DNA of 64,000 nt, taken from assembly GCF_001426565.1 (NCBI RefSeq), contig NZ_LMFA01000006.1, forward strand, positions 1,083-65,082, in the 5' to 3' direction. Of this stretch, positions 1-7,866 are shown piece by piece; the stretch's first letter is position 1, and each line of letters begins with the position of its first letter. The translations under genes were made by a program, and so were the position numbers. Source of the stretch: Rhizobium sp. Root482. GTDB taxonomy: Bacteria > Pseudomonadota > Alphaproteobacteria > Rhizobiales > Rhizobiaceae. The notes below the pieces were generated by a model. It was not told where the DNA came from. It saw nothing but the letters and a program-made list of their open reading frames with translations, and searched no databases.

Positions 1-100
1 TGATTTCAGTCCAGACCATCGTGAACTCCATCGAATCTTTGCAAATCCGAAGGAATCATAACCTGTTGAAATCACCCACCTCTTTTTGAGGCAGCCTCTG

Positions 101-820
101 AGAGATCACCCTGCGGAAAACCGTCGCCGGTGACATGCACGAAGGTTTCGATATCAGCGACACCTGTGGCCCGCGCGATGGTGATAAGGTCGGGTAGCGT
201 CACAGGGAAACAGTCGACCGCGCCCTTGCCGAAGTCGAACTTGCGGATGCCGGTCGCCGGATGGCGACCAGCTGGCCGTCGACGCGTGCCAGGGTCTCGG
301 TCGCGACATTCTCCATGGCGCTGATCGCCGACCCGCGCGACAGTGCGCCCGAGACATGCAGGGCAACCCGGATCCCGAAAGGTTTCGCGACGCGCGTAGC
401 GGCATGTCCCGCGAGACTGCCGAGCATCGCGACACTTCCGCCACCGCCGGGCATGAGCATGATACCCGCGACCTTGGCCTCCTCGTCGAGCACTTCCGCC
501 AGACGGTAGCTGTCGAGTTCGGCCGCGGTGTCGAGGTAATGAACGCCGGTGCGGATCGCTGCCGTCATCAGTTGCTCGGCGGTGCGCACGAAGGGTCCGG
601 CGCATTTCAGGAGGACGGTGATGCCTGCCAGGCCCTTGTCGACCTCAGCCGGTTCGTCGAGACCGAAGACGCGATAGTCCACCCCAAGTTCGGATGCGAG
701 TTTGGAGAGAGCCGCTTCGTTGCGGCCAGCCAGAACGAGAGGCGTGCCTGCCGTCCTCGCATGTTCTGCCGCCATGCGGCCGGTATAGCTGGTCGCGCCA
801 TAGATCATCAGTTTTGTCAT
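101..820 (-). pseudogene. Broken saccharopine dehydrogenase-like NAD(P)-binding protein
   Basis: The product begins MTKLMIYGATSYTGRMAAEH, a Rossmann GxxGxxG-type start. It matches the intact protein at 45652-46635 almost throughout, including the motif MLMPGGGGSVAMLGSLAGH. The reading frame shifts near 245-260, after GQLVAI; the homologous remainder (RKFDFGKGAVDCFPV onward) continues in another frame to GDGFPQGDLS and then stops matching at about position 101. Roughly the last 90 residues of the intact homologue are missing. It lies 1 bp downstream of the glyoxalase-fold gene, as in the intact cluster. The frameshift plus truncation make function unlikely. Confidence 0.85.
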
Positions 821-821
821 G

Positions 822-1217
822 TCAGTGCTGCCATTCCTTGTAGACTAATTCGAGGCTGTAGCCGTCGGGGTCGCGCACCTGCGCGGCGTAGTAGCGTGGG
901 TCGTAGTGGAGCTGTGCTCCGGGCGGATGGATTTGCGATGCGCCCACTGACATCGCGGCGGAAAAGGCGGCGTCGACCTGAGCCTTGCTGTTGGCGACGA
1001 AGCCGACATGTGCGGCGCGTCCCTCGGCCACGCCTTCGCGGAGCCAGAAGAACACTCTGCCATTCGCGCCAAACCCCTTCAGATCTGGATGACCGCGAGG
1101 GCCATCCTTTCCATCGTAGTCATGGGTGTGAACCATCCCGAGAGGGGCGAGAGCTGCCTCGTAGAACGCGATGGACCGGGCGATATCGCTGACGGAAATG
1201 AAGACATGATCAAGCAT
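822..1217 (-). CDS. Glyoxalase/bleomycin-resistance (VOC) family protein, copy 1
   Basis: This is an intact 131-residue VOC-fold protein starting MLDHVFISVSDIARSIAFYE. The pattern of one N-terminal HVFISVSDI metal-site strand and the C-terminal RDPDGYSLELV strand is typical of single-domain VOC proteins, which are often metal-dependent lyases or dioxygenases; the substrate is unknown. By eye about 20 of 131 residues differ from the second copy at 45255-45650, so the two are diverged homologues, not a fresh duplication. It is the only gene of this left-hand cluster that is still open. The promoter of its ancestral operon has been deleted, so expression is doubtful. Confidence 0.85.
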   Translation of the reverse strand: MLDHVFISVSDIARSIAFYEAALAPLGMVHTHDYDGKDGPRGHPDLKGFGANGRVFFWLREGVAEGRAAHVGFVANSKAQVDAAFSAAMSVGASQIHPPGAQLHYDPRYYAAQVRDPDGYSLELVYKEWQH

Positions 1218-1231
1218 GGCGCCTTCCTTCG

Positions 1232-1311
1232 CTAGATGATGTAGCCACCCGCAACTTCGATATTCTGGGCATTGATCCAGCGATTCGGCCCGGACAAAAG
1301 GCTGGCGACGA
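1232..1311 (-). pseudogene. C-terminal remnant of an SDR oxidoreductase
   Basis: The last 26 or so codons of a short-chain dehydrogenase survive, ending NRWINAQNIEVAGGYII and a stop. They match the C-terminus of the intact SDR at 44496-45239. Everything upstream, including the Rossmann motif and catalytic Tyr-Lys, is gone. The remnant is fused directly to an AraC-family remnant on the other strand at about 1311-1317. Confidence 0.85.
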
Positions 1312-1521
1312 TAGCAACTTCAAGAACTGCACGGACTGGCCTCGTCTGCGGAAAACCGCCGTACCGAGACAGGCATCCCGCGAGTGGCAATGGTTCAGGG
1401 CGAGATCCCCGAACATCGGCTGTCAGCCGTCTACGAGCCAATGATCAACCTGGTTCTGACCGGCTCGAAGACGATGACGGTTGGCGAACGAACCTTCGCC
1501 TATGATCCCGCCAGCCACTGA
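1312..1521 (+). pseudogene. N-terminal remnant of an AraC-family regulator
   Basis: The frame reads QLQELHGLASSAENRRTETG and continues through VAMVQGEIPEHRLSAVYEP to GERTFAYDPASH and a TGA at 1519-1521. It matches residues 4 to about 66 of the intact AraC regulator at 43478-44359, up to the point where that protein reads YDPATYFVM. The start codon and the DNA-binding C-terminus are absent. As in the intact locus it is divergent from the SDR, but the intervening promoter and about 0.8 kb have been deleted. Confidence 0.85.
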
Positions 1522-1927
1522 GGATACTCCTGCAAATCCAGCCCATGATGAAATTATCAATATTTCGGGAAAAAGCAAAAATTCGGACCTCAATCGAATG
1601 AGAACCAAGCTTCAGCCCATCTTCTCACGACCAGGAACGATTGACGAAATCTTTAATACAGTAGAGGTCGAGAGTGACCGTGTTGGGGAACGGTTTCCCG
1701 CGTCAGAGACCCAGAAGAACACAGTGCTTTTGCAGGTGAGCCCCAACCTTGAACGGGAAGTGCGCTCCTTTCATAGAACAGACACCTTCCGGCGGCGCCA
1801 GTCTACGAGCGCTGGTGCGTCCATCCCGGCTGCGACAAGTGGGGATCGTTCGGCAAGGAACTATCGCGGGGCCAATCCGGTTATTGGTGCAAGGAACACC
1901 TGCCAGCAGATTATTGGGATAACGACC
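1522..1927. other. Gene-free stretch
   Basis: About 400 bases follow the AraC remnant. Both strands have open frames here, but none has a convincing ribosome-binding site or recognisable motif. I see no terminator or repeat. Confidence 0.4.
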
Positions 1928-2161
1928 ATGGCCGCACATTACGCGTGGACGCTTAGATATCATGGACGCCAGAACATCCTGAAGGTGACGACGATCGCGG
2001 GCCTCGAAAAAGTGCTTGCCATTTTGGAATTGCCGGGCCTTCCAAGGCCGGACCTGCTCGCCGAGCGCGTTGTCGCGGCCCAAATCGGAAGCTACACCCA
2101 TTGCCATCGAGATGACGAACGCTGGTCGCTGACCTGGACGACAATCGACGACCCTGCCTAG
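1928..2161 (+). CDS. Small protein of unknown function (77 aa)
   Basis: The open frame is far longer upstream, but the ATG at 1928 is chosen because the product from there (MAAHYAWTLRYHGRQNILKV) aligns with a second, broken relative at 2714-2963. Shared features are the start HYAW-L-Y, a short helix, and the C-terminal block YTH-----WSL-WT. No signal peptide, membrane segment or known domain is visible. The next gene begins 48 bp downstream on the same strand. Two related copies within 1 kb suggest a small family typical of plasmid accessory DNA; the function is unknown. Confidence 0.6.
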   Translation: MAAHYAWTLRYHGRQNILKVTTIAGLEKVLAILELPGLPRPDLLAERVVAAQIGSYTHCHRDDERWSLTWTTIDDPA

Positions 2162-2209
2162 CGGAACATTCCCAGCGCTGTGCTGTTCTTCGGCAAAAGG
2201 AGAACCGCC

Positions 2210-2494
2210 ATGGAAATTCTCGCGCCGAAACGCTCAATTGATGACCCCCATTACAACGTCGAACTCCAAGAGGCTCTGGATTTTCCGGTGCTCGACTTCA
2301 TCGACCGGATCGGCGCCGCCGGCTGGAACAAGCGCGAGGCGTTCAAAGCGCTCGCTGAAGTGATCCACAACCAAGCCCTTGCCTATGAGGAAGATCCGGA
2401 CCCGGATGACGACGCTAGCGAATTGGGTGAGGTGGACGACAGCGCCGACCGCCTAATTGAAGGCTTTGTCGAGGGCCGCAATCTCGGGCCCTAG
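2210..2494 (+). CDS. Small acidic protein of unknown function (94 aa)
   Basis: The ATG at 2210 has a purine-rich site (AAAAGGAGAA) a few bases upstream. The product starts MEILAPKRSIDDPHYNVELQ and is strongly acidic in the second half (YEEDPDPDDDASELGEVDD). It appears soluble and mainly helical. No known domain is recognised. It sits between the two copies of the 77-aa protein family on the same strand and may be co-transcribed with the upstream one. Confidence 0.65.
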   Translation: MEILAPKRSIDDPHYNVELQEALDFPVLDFIDRIGAAGWNKREAFKALAEVIHNQALAYEEDPDPDDDASELGEVDDSADRLIEGFVEGRNLGP

Positions 2495-2713
2495 AACTTC
2501 TGAAAGAGAAAACAGACTCCTCACCTGTAGAGGCGCAAACTTTCGAAGTTTGAGAATTTCTCCAGGCAAGCCCGCCTGCTTCAGCTCGTCCATCTGCCAT
2601 TGCACGTCCTAAAAACGCTATTCCGACCAAAGTCCTACAAACAATCACGCAATCAGGGACTTAGGTCCGATTGTTGATGGATAGGGCAACTTCTATTCTT
2701 GCAGCAGGCGAGT

Positions 2714-2963
2714 ATGGCCGCCCTGGAATGGAAAATGGTCGCACACTACGCCTGGAAACTTAAGTATTCCGGTGGTCAAGACATTGCGGAAGTAACGAGC
2801 GCGCAGGAGCTTGAGGAGTACCTACGCGCACTCCAATGCCTGGTATCGCCCCGCCGAATTTGTGACGGTCGAGGTCGAAGCATCCCATCGGGGAACCTAT
2901 ACCCACAACGACAATGACAGCACGGAATGGTCGCTCATATGGACGCAACTCGATGGTCTTTGA
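2714..2963 (+). pseudogene. Frameshifted paralogue of the 77-aa protein at 1928
   Basis: The first part reads MVAHYAWKLKYSGGQDIAEV, matching MAAHYAWTLRYHGRQNILKV of the 1928 gene. After the ELEEYL segment near 2820-2830 the homology moves to another frame, which reads FVTVEVEASHRGTYTHNDND and ends EWSLIWTQLDGL with a TGA at 2961-2963. This matches YTHCHRDDERWSLTWTTIDD in the intact copy. One small indel explains the break. Confidence 0.7.
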
Positions 2964-3004
2964 CGGCACGGTTAAAATCGCCGCCGATCAGCACGAGGAC
3001 ATGA

Positions 3005-3343
3005 ATGAAATCTGCAGAAGACAAAAGGGCGCGCTGGGACCGGGCGTGAGCCGACGGTAAAGCGCGCGGTGCTCCAGTTGAGCGCGACCCGCGCTTTGTC
3101 GAATGGATCGAGGAATGGATTGCGGGCCAGATTACGATGCGGACCGTTCAGGAACGATACGCCGCGCTGGTGCGCTCCCGAGGCAGATCCAGCGGAAGCG
3201 CTCCCGCGGCAAGAAGCCCGTTGGAGGAGATTTTCGCTGAGGTTCCAGATATTGCCGGCCTGCGCCAGCGTGAGCCGAAGGACCGTCACGATACATCTGA
3301 TGCAATTGAAGCCGCATGGTCCAAGGCTGAAGAGCGCACTTAA
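3005..3343 (+). pseudogene. Small hypothetical gene interrupted by an in-frame TGA
   Basis: An ATG at 3005 opens a frame (MKSAEDKRARWDRA) that meets TGA at 3047-3049. The same frame then stays open to 3343 and has protein-like composition (RDPRFVEWIEEWIAGQIT). The next ATG is at 3137, giving 68 residues starting MRTVQERYAALVRSRGRSSG. Either a 112-codon gene has acquired one nonsense change, or the shorter product from 3137 is made. No known domain is recognised. Confidence 0.45.
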
Positions 3344-3377
3344 AATGTATTCCATGCTTTAATATTAGGAATGTGGA

Positions 3378-3578
3378 ATGAATAACATTTGTCGCTCCTG
3401 CCGCTATTCACTGCGCGTGAACACAAACGGATATTGGACGGTTTGCCACACCGCCACCGGAGAGCGAGTGGTCATCGACGGTACAGTAATTGACGCGCTA
3501 GAGATTGGAGAAGCCGACCAGTTGTTGGAACTCTTGAGTGAAGAATGCTTCAACCGCAGGAAAGGCCCGACGCATTAA
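3378..3578 (+). CDS. Small Cys-containing protein of unknown function (66 aa)
   Basis: The product starts MNNICRSCRYSLRVNTNGYW and carries a CxxC pair at residues 5-8 and further Cys later, so metal or disulfide chemistry is possible. The site GGAATGTGGA lies just upstream of the ATG. It is the last of a run of small plus-strand genes from 1.9 kb. No family is recognised. Confidence 0.55.
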   Translation: MNNICRSCRYSLRVNTNGYWTVCHTATGERVVIDGTVIDALEIGEADQLLELLSEECFNRRKGPTH

Positions 3579-3603
3579 CGGGGCTCGCGGGCCTTAAGAC
3601 CCC

Positions 3604-3645
3604 AAAACAAAAAAAGCCCCGCCTGCCGATTAGAGCAAGCGGGGC
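3604..3645 (-). terminator. Rho-independent terminator, minus strand
   Basis: GCCCCGC at 3616-3622 pairs with GCGGGGC at 3639-3645. On the minus strand the stem is followed by a T-rich run (complement of the A-rich 3604-3615). It fits as the terminator of the tadG-like gene that ends at 3898. Confidence 0.75.
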
Positions 3646-3699
3646 GGAAGCAGTCTTGTACGGACAGCTCTGTATATCACGATTTGATCGCCAGAGAAG

Positions 3700-3830
3700 T
3701 CATCTTTCCCCCGGCCGGCCGTTGATCTCAACGAGCCGCCCAAGCTCTCTTTCAAGCCGATGCTGGTTTGCTCCAGATCCATGATGATGACACGGACGCC
3801 GCCGGCTGAAATATGGCGACCCAGCCAGCG
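3700..3830 (-). pseudogene. C-terminal remnant of a coiled-coil membrane protein
   Basis: On the minus strand the frame ending at TGA 3700-3702 reads QHRLERELGRLVEINGRPGE. This matches RLERELGRLVGINGRPPAE at the C-terminus of the gene at 5387-5958. Just upstream, in another frame, GGVRVIIMDLEQ matches ARNIIIDLKEN of the same protein. Only about 40 codons and a frameshift are left. The two related copies flank the tadG-like gene. Confidence 0.65.
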
Positions 3831-3897
3831 CTGAGCGGTTGATTGAAAGATTTATCGACGGTCGCTGTATGGAGTCGTGAGCCTTGGATGTTTCGTT

Positions 3898-5208
3898 CTA
3901 CTGCGTAAGCCGAACGCTGAGTTCAGACGCCTTCTCGCCGATCGTCTTGAATGCCGCGACGAGGGCAGCGCTGTCTTCGGCCTGGAAATAATGGCTCTTG
4001 TCGGTGGCGCAATATTTGAGAAGGTCTTGGCCGCGGTTGGGTGCCATGAAGGCAACGGCGAATACCTCAATATTGTTGTGCTTTGCGTCGCGGCAGGATT
4101 CCTTGGTCAGCTTGTCGGCGGTCTTGTCATCCGACTTGCCCTGGTACTGGTTGTTTTCGCCATCCGTCATGAACACGATATATTTCTTCGGTGCGGTCTG
4201 GCCGTTCTTTGCCGTATGGATCTTTTCTTCCGAGCTCGATCCGGTTTTCAGCAAGGCGGTGACCGCAGCCTTGAAGGCGCCGCTCGAGTCCGTGCCGCCG
4301 GTGGCCTCCAGGGCATTCACATAAGTCAGAGCCTTTGTGGTGCCCCAATCGAGCGAGCCTGCCGAATCCTGCTTGTCATTGTAGGACACGCCGGCCGTGC
4401 GCACATAGAAGGAGGTCGGATCGGCGACCTTCAACTGGGTCAGCAGATTGGCGACGGCCAGTTTCAGCGAGGCGACCTTTGACACATAGCAGGGCGTCTT
4501 CCACTTGGCATTGGGCCAATAGGATTCTTCGTAGATATTGCAGGACGTCTTGGTGCTGTCGATGGCATTTGTCTTCCACGCCATGGAGCCGGAGCGATCG
4601 AGAACGAGGAACATCGAAAGCGCGTTCTTCGCCTCGGCCGAGCCGAACGACTTGCTGACGGCCGCGACCTCGGCTGTATCGCGGCCGAGCAGTCGGGTCA
4701 TGCCGTTGAGCGGCCCGAACGACTTGCTGACGGCCGCGACCTCGGCTGTATCGCGGCCGAGCAGTCGGGTCATGCCGTTGAGCGGCAGGCTGAATTTCGA
4801 CTTGACGGTGACGTCGTAGTTTTTGGCATTTCCAAGCGCTGCCTTCTGTTCGACGATCTCGATGGAGGTGCCCTTGGAGAACGCTTCGTTGAAGGCGGCC
4901 AGTTCTTCCGGGCTCATCCCGGATGACTTCCAGTTCTGCATCTGGGTCTTGACGAATTCCATCGCCATCAGTTTGGCCTGTGCCAGGGAGGCGGACTCGT
5001 TGGCAAGCGCGGACGAAGCGGCGAGCGCTGCCGAATCCGTCGCGTCCTGCAGATGGTTCTTGGCCATCATCATATTGGTAACGTCGATTGCGACGCCCCC
5101 CGAGGCGAGCAGCACCGGAAGTAGGAGCGCGGTCATCAGGCCGAAATTTCCCTGGCGATCGTCGACCAGGGCTGAACAGGACTGCAGGAGAGTTGATCGC
5201 TTTGCCAT
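3898..5208 (-). CDS. tadG: TadG-like pilus-assembly protein with vWA domain
   Basis: This 436-residue protein opens with a short cytoplasmic part (DDRQGNFGLMTALLLPVLLA) and one hydrophobic segment ending IDVTNMMMAKNHLQDATDSA, the TadE/TadG-type N-terminus. From about residue 200 it has a von Willebrand factor A domain with a MIDAS motif (LDRSGSM) and a later FMTDGENN strand. TadG proteins are minor components of tight-adherence (Flp) pili or are surface-exposed. No other tad/cpa gene is present in the window, so it is an orphan. Odd feature: residues PLNGMTRLLGRDTAEVAAVS plus four more (KSFG) occur twice in direct succession, from a perfect 72-bp tandem duplication. A minus-strand terminator lies at 3604-3645. 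Confidence 0.85.
   Translation of the reverse strand: MAKRSTLLQSCSALVDDRQGNFGLMTALLLPVLLASGGVAIDVTNMMMAKNHLQDATDSAALAASSALANESASLAQAKLMAMEFVKTQMQNWKSSGMSPEELAAFNEAFSKGTSIEIVEQKAALGNAKNYDVTVKSKFSLPLNGMTRLLGRDTAEVAAVSKSFGPLNGMTRLLGRDTAEVAAVSKSFGSAEAKNALSMFLVLDRSGSMAWKTNAIDSTKTSCNIYEESYWPNAKWKTPCYVSKVASLKLAVANLLTQLKVADPTSFYVRTAGVSYNDKQDSAGSLDWGTTKALTYVNALEATGGTDSSGAFKAAVTALLKTGSSSEEKIHTAKNGQTAPKKYIVFMTDGENNQYQGKSDDKTADKLTKESCRDAKHNNIEVFAVAFMAPNRGQDLLKYCATDKSHYFQAEDSAALVAAFKTIGEKASELSVRLTQ
4643..4786. repeat. Perfect 72-bp tandem duplication inside the tadG-like gene
   Basis: The unit beginning CCGAACGACTTGCTGACGGC occupies 4643-4714 and is repeated without change at 4715-4786. The length is a multiple of three, so the frame is kept and 24 residues are duplicated just before the vWA domain. 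Identity of the two units points to a recent event. Confidence 0.95.
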
Positions 5209-5386
5209 TTACCCTACTCGGACACGGTTATACGCTTCGATTGGGCGACCCTACGGGGGAAAGTCTTTCGGCCGGGTTCATCGGCGAGGTTAAAGTTGAG
5301 TAAAATTTTATCCAGCCCGCAATACCTACTGGCGTGCGAGGAGCAATGTGCCGAAAACGGACAGTGCGCACTACTGAACACTGTAT

Positions 5387-5958
5387 TCACTGGCCCGGAG
5401 AGCGCTCAGCCGGCGGCCTTCCGTTGATACCAACGAGCCGTCCCAGCTCTCTCTCCAGCCTTTGCTGATTCTCCTTCAGGTCAATGATGATGTTCCGGGC
5501 GCCGTAGATGCCACCCTGGGCCTGCTTCAGTTCATCCACCTGCCGCTGCACATCACCGAAACGCTGGTCATAGCCCATGAAGACACGGTCGAGCTCGAGC
5601 CGCGGAACCTGAGAGTTTCGCAGATCGTCGATGGCCGTTTCGCTGCGCGCCCGATCCTCCTGACCGCGCGTCGTGCGCCATTCCATTTCCTGCTGTGTCA
5701 CCATTCGCTCGGAGATGATGGCGACAGAAGCCTTGAGGTCGCTCGTCGATTCGCGGATCGGCATATAGGCCAACCCACCAAGGACGGTCGCGAACGTCAA
5801 GCTACACCGAGCGCCTGCCATTAAGGCTTGTTGCGCTCGGCCATGTTGGTGGAAAGGGCAGTGGTGGAATTCCGCATCTCCGCACCCAGGGCGCTGAGAG
5901 CGGACTCCATCTGCTTGAATCCGGTCCGCATTTCCGCTTCCCCCCCCGCGACAAGCAT
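5387..5958 (-). pseudogene. Split membrane-anchored coiled-coil protein, phage-like
   Basis: The minus strand from 5958 reads MLVAGGEAEMRTGFKQMESA and on to TNMAERNKP, then meets TAA at 5821-5823. The same frame continues WQALGVA and, after a one-base shift, joins LTFATVLGGLAYMPIRESTS, giving one continuous transmembrane segment. The rest (5387 to about 5800) is a long coiled coil (SDLKASVAIISERMVTQQEM onward, ending GRPPAERSPGQ). The natural reading is a single protein of about 185 residues, broken by a stop and a frameshift; alternatively the ATG overlapping the TAA starts a separate 144-residue product. A single-pass helix followed by coiled coil is common in phage and prophage membrane proteins, but no family is certain. 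Confidence 0.6.
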
Positions 5959-5961
5959 CGG

Positions 5962-5997
5962 CCCTAGTCCGCTCTCTTACGGACTAGGGTCTTTTTT
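5962..5997 (+). terminator. Strong Rho-independent terminator, plus strand
   Basis: CCCTAGTCCG at 5962-5971 and CGGACTAGGG at 5980-5989 form a perfect 10-bp stem with an 8-base loop, followed by TCTTTTTTG. No plus-strand gene ends just upstream, so its transcript is unexplained. Confidence 0.8.
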
Positions 5998-6243
5998 GTT
6001 TTCCGTTGCGTCCAGCAGGCTCTTGACCATTTAGGGTGCCACGCCAGATCAGGCGCGTCTGGGGGATTTCAATGACATATGACTGGGAAGGTCGGCGAAG
6101 GCGATGGATGAGGCACGCTCGTTTTTGGACGGCCGTCACGCTCTCTCTGCTGGCCCTTAAGGCGCGGGGGGTTGAGGCCCTTGGACTGGATTTCGTTTTC
6201 AATCTGCTGTTCGTTCTTGGATATCCATCTATCCTCAATCTAC

Positions 6244-6273
6244 AAAAAACCCGCCGTGCGGGATGCAGGCGGG
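6244..6273 (-). terminator. Rho-independent terminator, minus strand
   Basis: CCCGCC at 6250-6255 pairs with GGCGGG at 6268-6273, and on the minus strand a run of six T follows (complement of A at 6244-6249). No intact minus-strand gene lies immediately to its right, so it may be a leftover of a lost gene. Confidence 0.55.
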
Positions 6274-6332
6274 CGGGCATAGGGACAACCGGGCGGTTAG
6301 GCCAGGATTTCGGTAAGCAGGAGTTATCTTCA

Positions 6333-6692
6333 ATGGACAACAGACGGGAACTGAAAGATCTCAGAAATTGCCTCGGGCTGACACAGTCAGCTATGGCCGC
6401 CAAAATCGGTCTTTCCCTGCGAGGGTACGAGGAACTTGAGGCTGGCCGCTCACAGGTGAAAGACCTTCATCTTTTTGCGGCCCGGTACGCAGCCTTCATG
6501 CATGTCATCAACATGGGTAGAACAGACGATCTTCCGAGCGACCTTCGGGACGTTGCTGAACGCCTGGCCCTCCTTCTGAATGACGAAAAGGAGCGCAACG
6601 GCGCTGGTGGAAATGAAGAACCCCGGCATTCTGACGGGGTCAATAGTCGGGAAAGCGGTCCCAGGTCCACTACGATGCAGGCGGCGAGCTAG
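6333..6692 (+). CDS. XRE-family helix-turn-helix regulator
   Basis: The frame is open from 6036, but the ATG at 6333 is preferred: the helix-turn-helix starts right after it and GCAGGAG lies about ten bases upstream. The product (119 aa) begins MDNRRELKDLRNCLGLTQSA and continues MAAKIGLSLRGYEELEAGRS, the usual helix 2-helix 3 pattern of Cro/CI-type DNA-binding domains. The C-terminal half is charged and carries no clear effector domain. The neighbouring phage-like split gene and orphan terminators suggest a decayed prophage or plasmid element. The target is unknown. Confidence 0.75.
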   Translation: MDNRRELKDLRNCLGLTQSAMAAKIGLSLRGYEELEAGRSQVKDLHLFAARYAAFMHVINMGRTDDLPSDLRDVAERLALLLNDEKERNGAGGNEEPRHSDGVNSRESGPRSTTMQAAS

Positions 6693-7018
6693 CGCTGCTC
6701 GGTGCACTTCCGCTGCTGCCTTCCTGATATTGCTCGAGAAGGCGGCAGGAGCTTTCACTTGGCCTGCACCTTTCGGTGCCCGGATTAACGGTCCCGCGAG
6801 CACCTTGCTCCCTAGTCCTTCCATCCGCCTTCCCGATAAGTGTGAGGCGTGGCCTCGAATTGAGCACCACTACACTTGGCAGTGGCCCATCGCCGTATGC
6901 ATCCGACGACTTCGCGGGATAGACTTTCTTCGGGCCGCGCGCCCCGCTGCCGGACGGATGCCGGCAGCAACTTGAAAGGTCCCGGTAGGGACGATGGTTG
7001 CCCATCGCCCCCCGGCCA

Positions 7019-7051
7019 GATCCGTACCTGCGGCACTACCGCATACGGCTC
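7019..7051 (-). ncRNA. Group II intron domain V
   Basis: The minus strand reads GAGCCGTATGCGGTAGTGCC followed by GCAGGTACGGATC. It folds as the short domain V hairpin: GAGCCGTA pairs with TACGGATC and the apical GCGG with CCGC. It is the catalytic core element of group II introns and lies where expected, downstream of the maturase frame. Confidence 0.75.
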
Positions 7052-7866
7052 CTATCGGATGTTGTGACGGTGAGCCGAGCATCTGGATGCGGATGCAACA
7101 GACGACATGGCGGCAGGTATTTGCGAAGCAGCCTTTGGAAGCGTTCCCAAGACAGCCGGTTTCGTTGGCTTCGACGCATCAAAGCGTGTCGCCAAGCGCG
7201 ACCAATTTCCCAGCGGAACCCTCCCAATCTTCTTAGATTGTCTGGCACCGCATGGTAGTTCAAATACCCCCGTAACACTTGCCGTAGCCACCGACCTACT
7301 ACTGCCACTGGGTTCATGGCGGCGTCGCATTAGCGCTTCCCGAATGGCCGCCAGCGTCGCGCGCATGCGCTTCTTGATCGTCAGACGGACGATCTTGAAG
7401 CCTCCATCATTGCGCCGCCTGCCGCAGCAGTGCGTGAATCCCAGAAAGTCGCAGGTCTCTGGCTTGCGGATACCGCGCTCCCGGCAGTTTCTCGCAGCAT
7501 ACCGCCCAAAGCGTATTAGCCGCGTCTTTTCCGGGTGTAGTTGCAAGCCAAACTGAGCGAGACGCTCCCGCAATGCTTGCAGGAAGCGCTGCGCCTCTCC
7601 TTCGTACTGGAACCCAATCACGCTGTCGTCGACATAACGTACAATGATCACGTCGCTTTGGCATTTCGAGTACGCCATTGATGGACCCATAAATCCAACG
7701 CGTAATGCAGATAGATATTCGATAGCACGGGGCTTATTACAGAGCCTTGAGGAGTTCCTCGCGTTGATGCGACGCGGCGGCCATCCTCAATAATGCCCGC
7801 TTTCAACCATTTGTGGATCAGACGTATCAGCCTGCGGTCACCAAGCCGGTATGATTTGACGAGGGA
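7036..7866 (-). pseudogene. ltrA: Group II intron reverse transcriptase/maturase, C-terminal part
   Basis: Three frames hold consecutive pieces. The first (to about 7680) has RGTPQGSVISPVLSNIYLHY, the reverse-transcriptase block before the catalytic site. The second has the catalytic YVDD motif in DVIIVRYVDDSVIGFQYEGE and the block TCDFLGFTH, to about 7320. The third has the maturase region LRGYLNYHAVPDNLRRLGGF and ends PPCRLLHPHPDARL. At least two frameshifts and loss of the N-terminal RT blocks mean no active enzyme. Confidence 0.8.

Larger units (their letters stand above)
6975..7866 (-). mobile_element. Truncated, frameshifted group II intron
   Basis: The minus strand carries the second half of a group II intron-encoded reverse transcriptase/maturase followed by intron domains V and VI. 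Homology begins abruptly at about 7866 (LGDRRLIRLIHKWLKAG), so the 5' ribozyme part and the N-terminus of the protein are missing. Domain V is at 7019-7051. The exact 3' splice site is uncertain, probably near 6980. Confidence 0.75.

Noticed and set aside
3877..4482. Plus-strand open frame of 201 codons
   Set aside because: Antisense to the tadG-like gene with its vWA motifs.
6036..6332. N-terminal extension of the XRE gene, with a hydrophobic stretch
   Set aside because: It crosses a minus-strand terminator and has no typical start; the ATG at 6333 has a ribosome-binding site and begins the DNA-binding domain.
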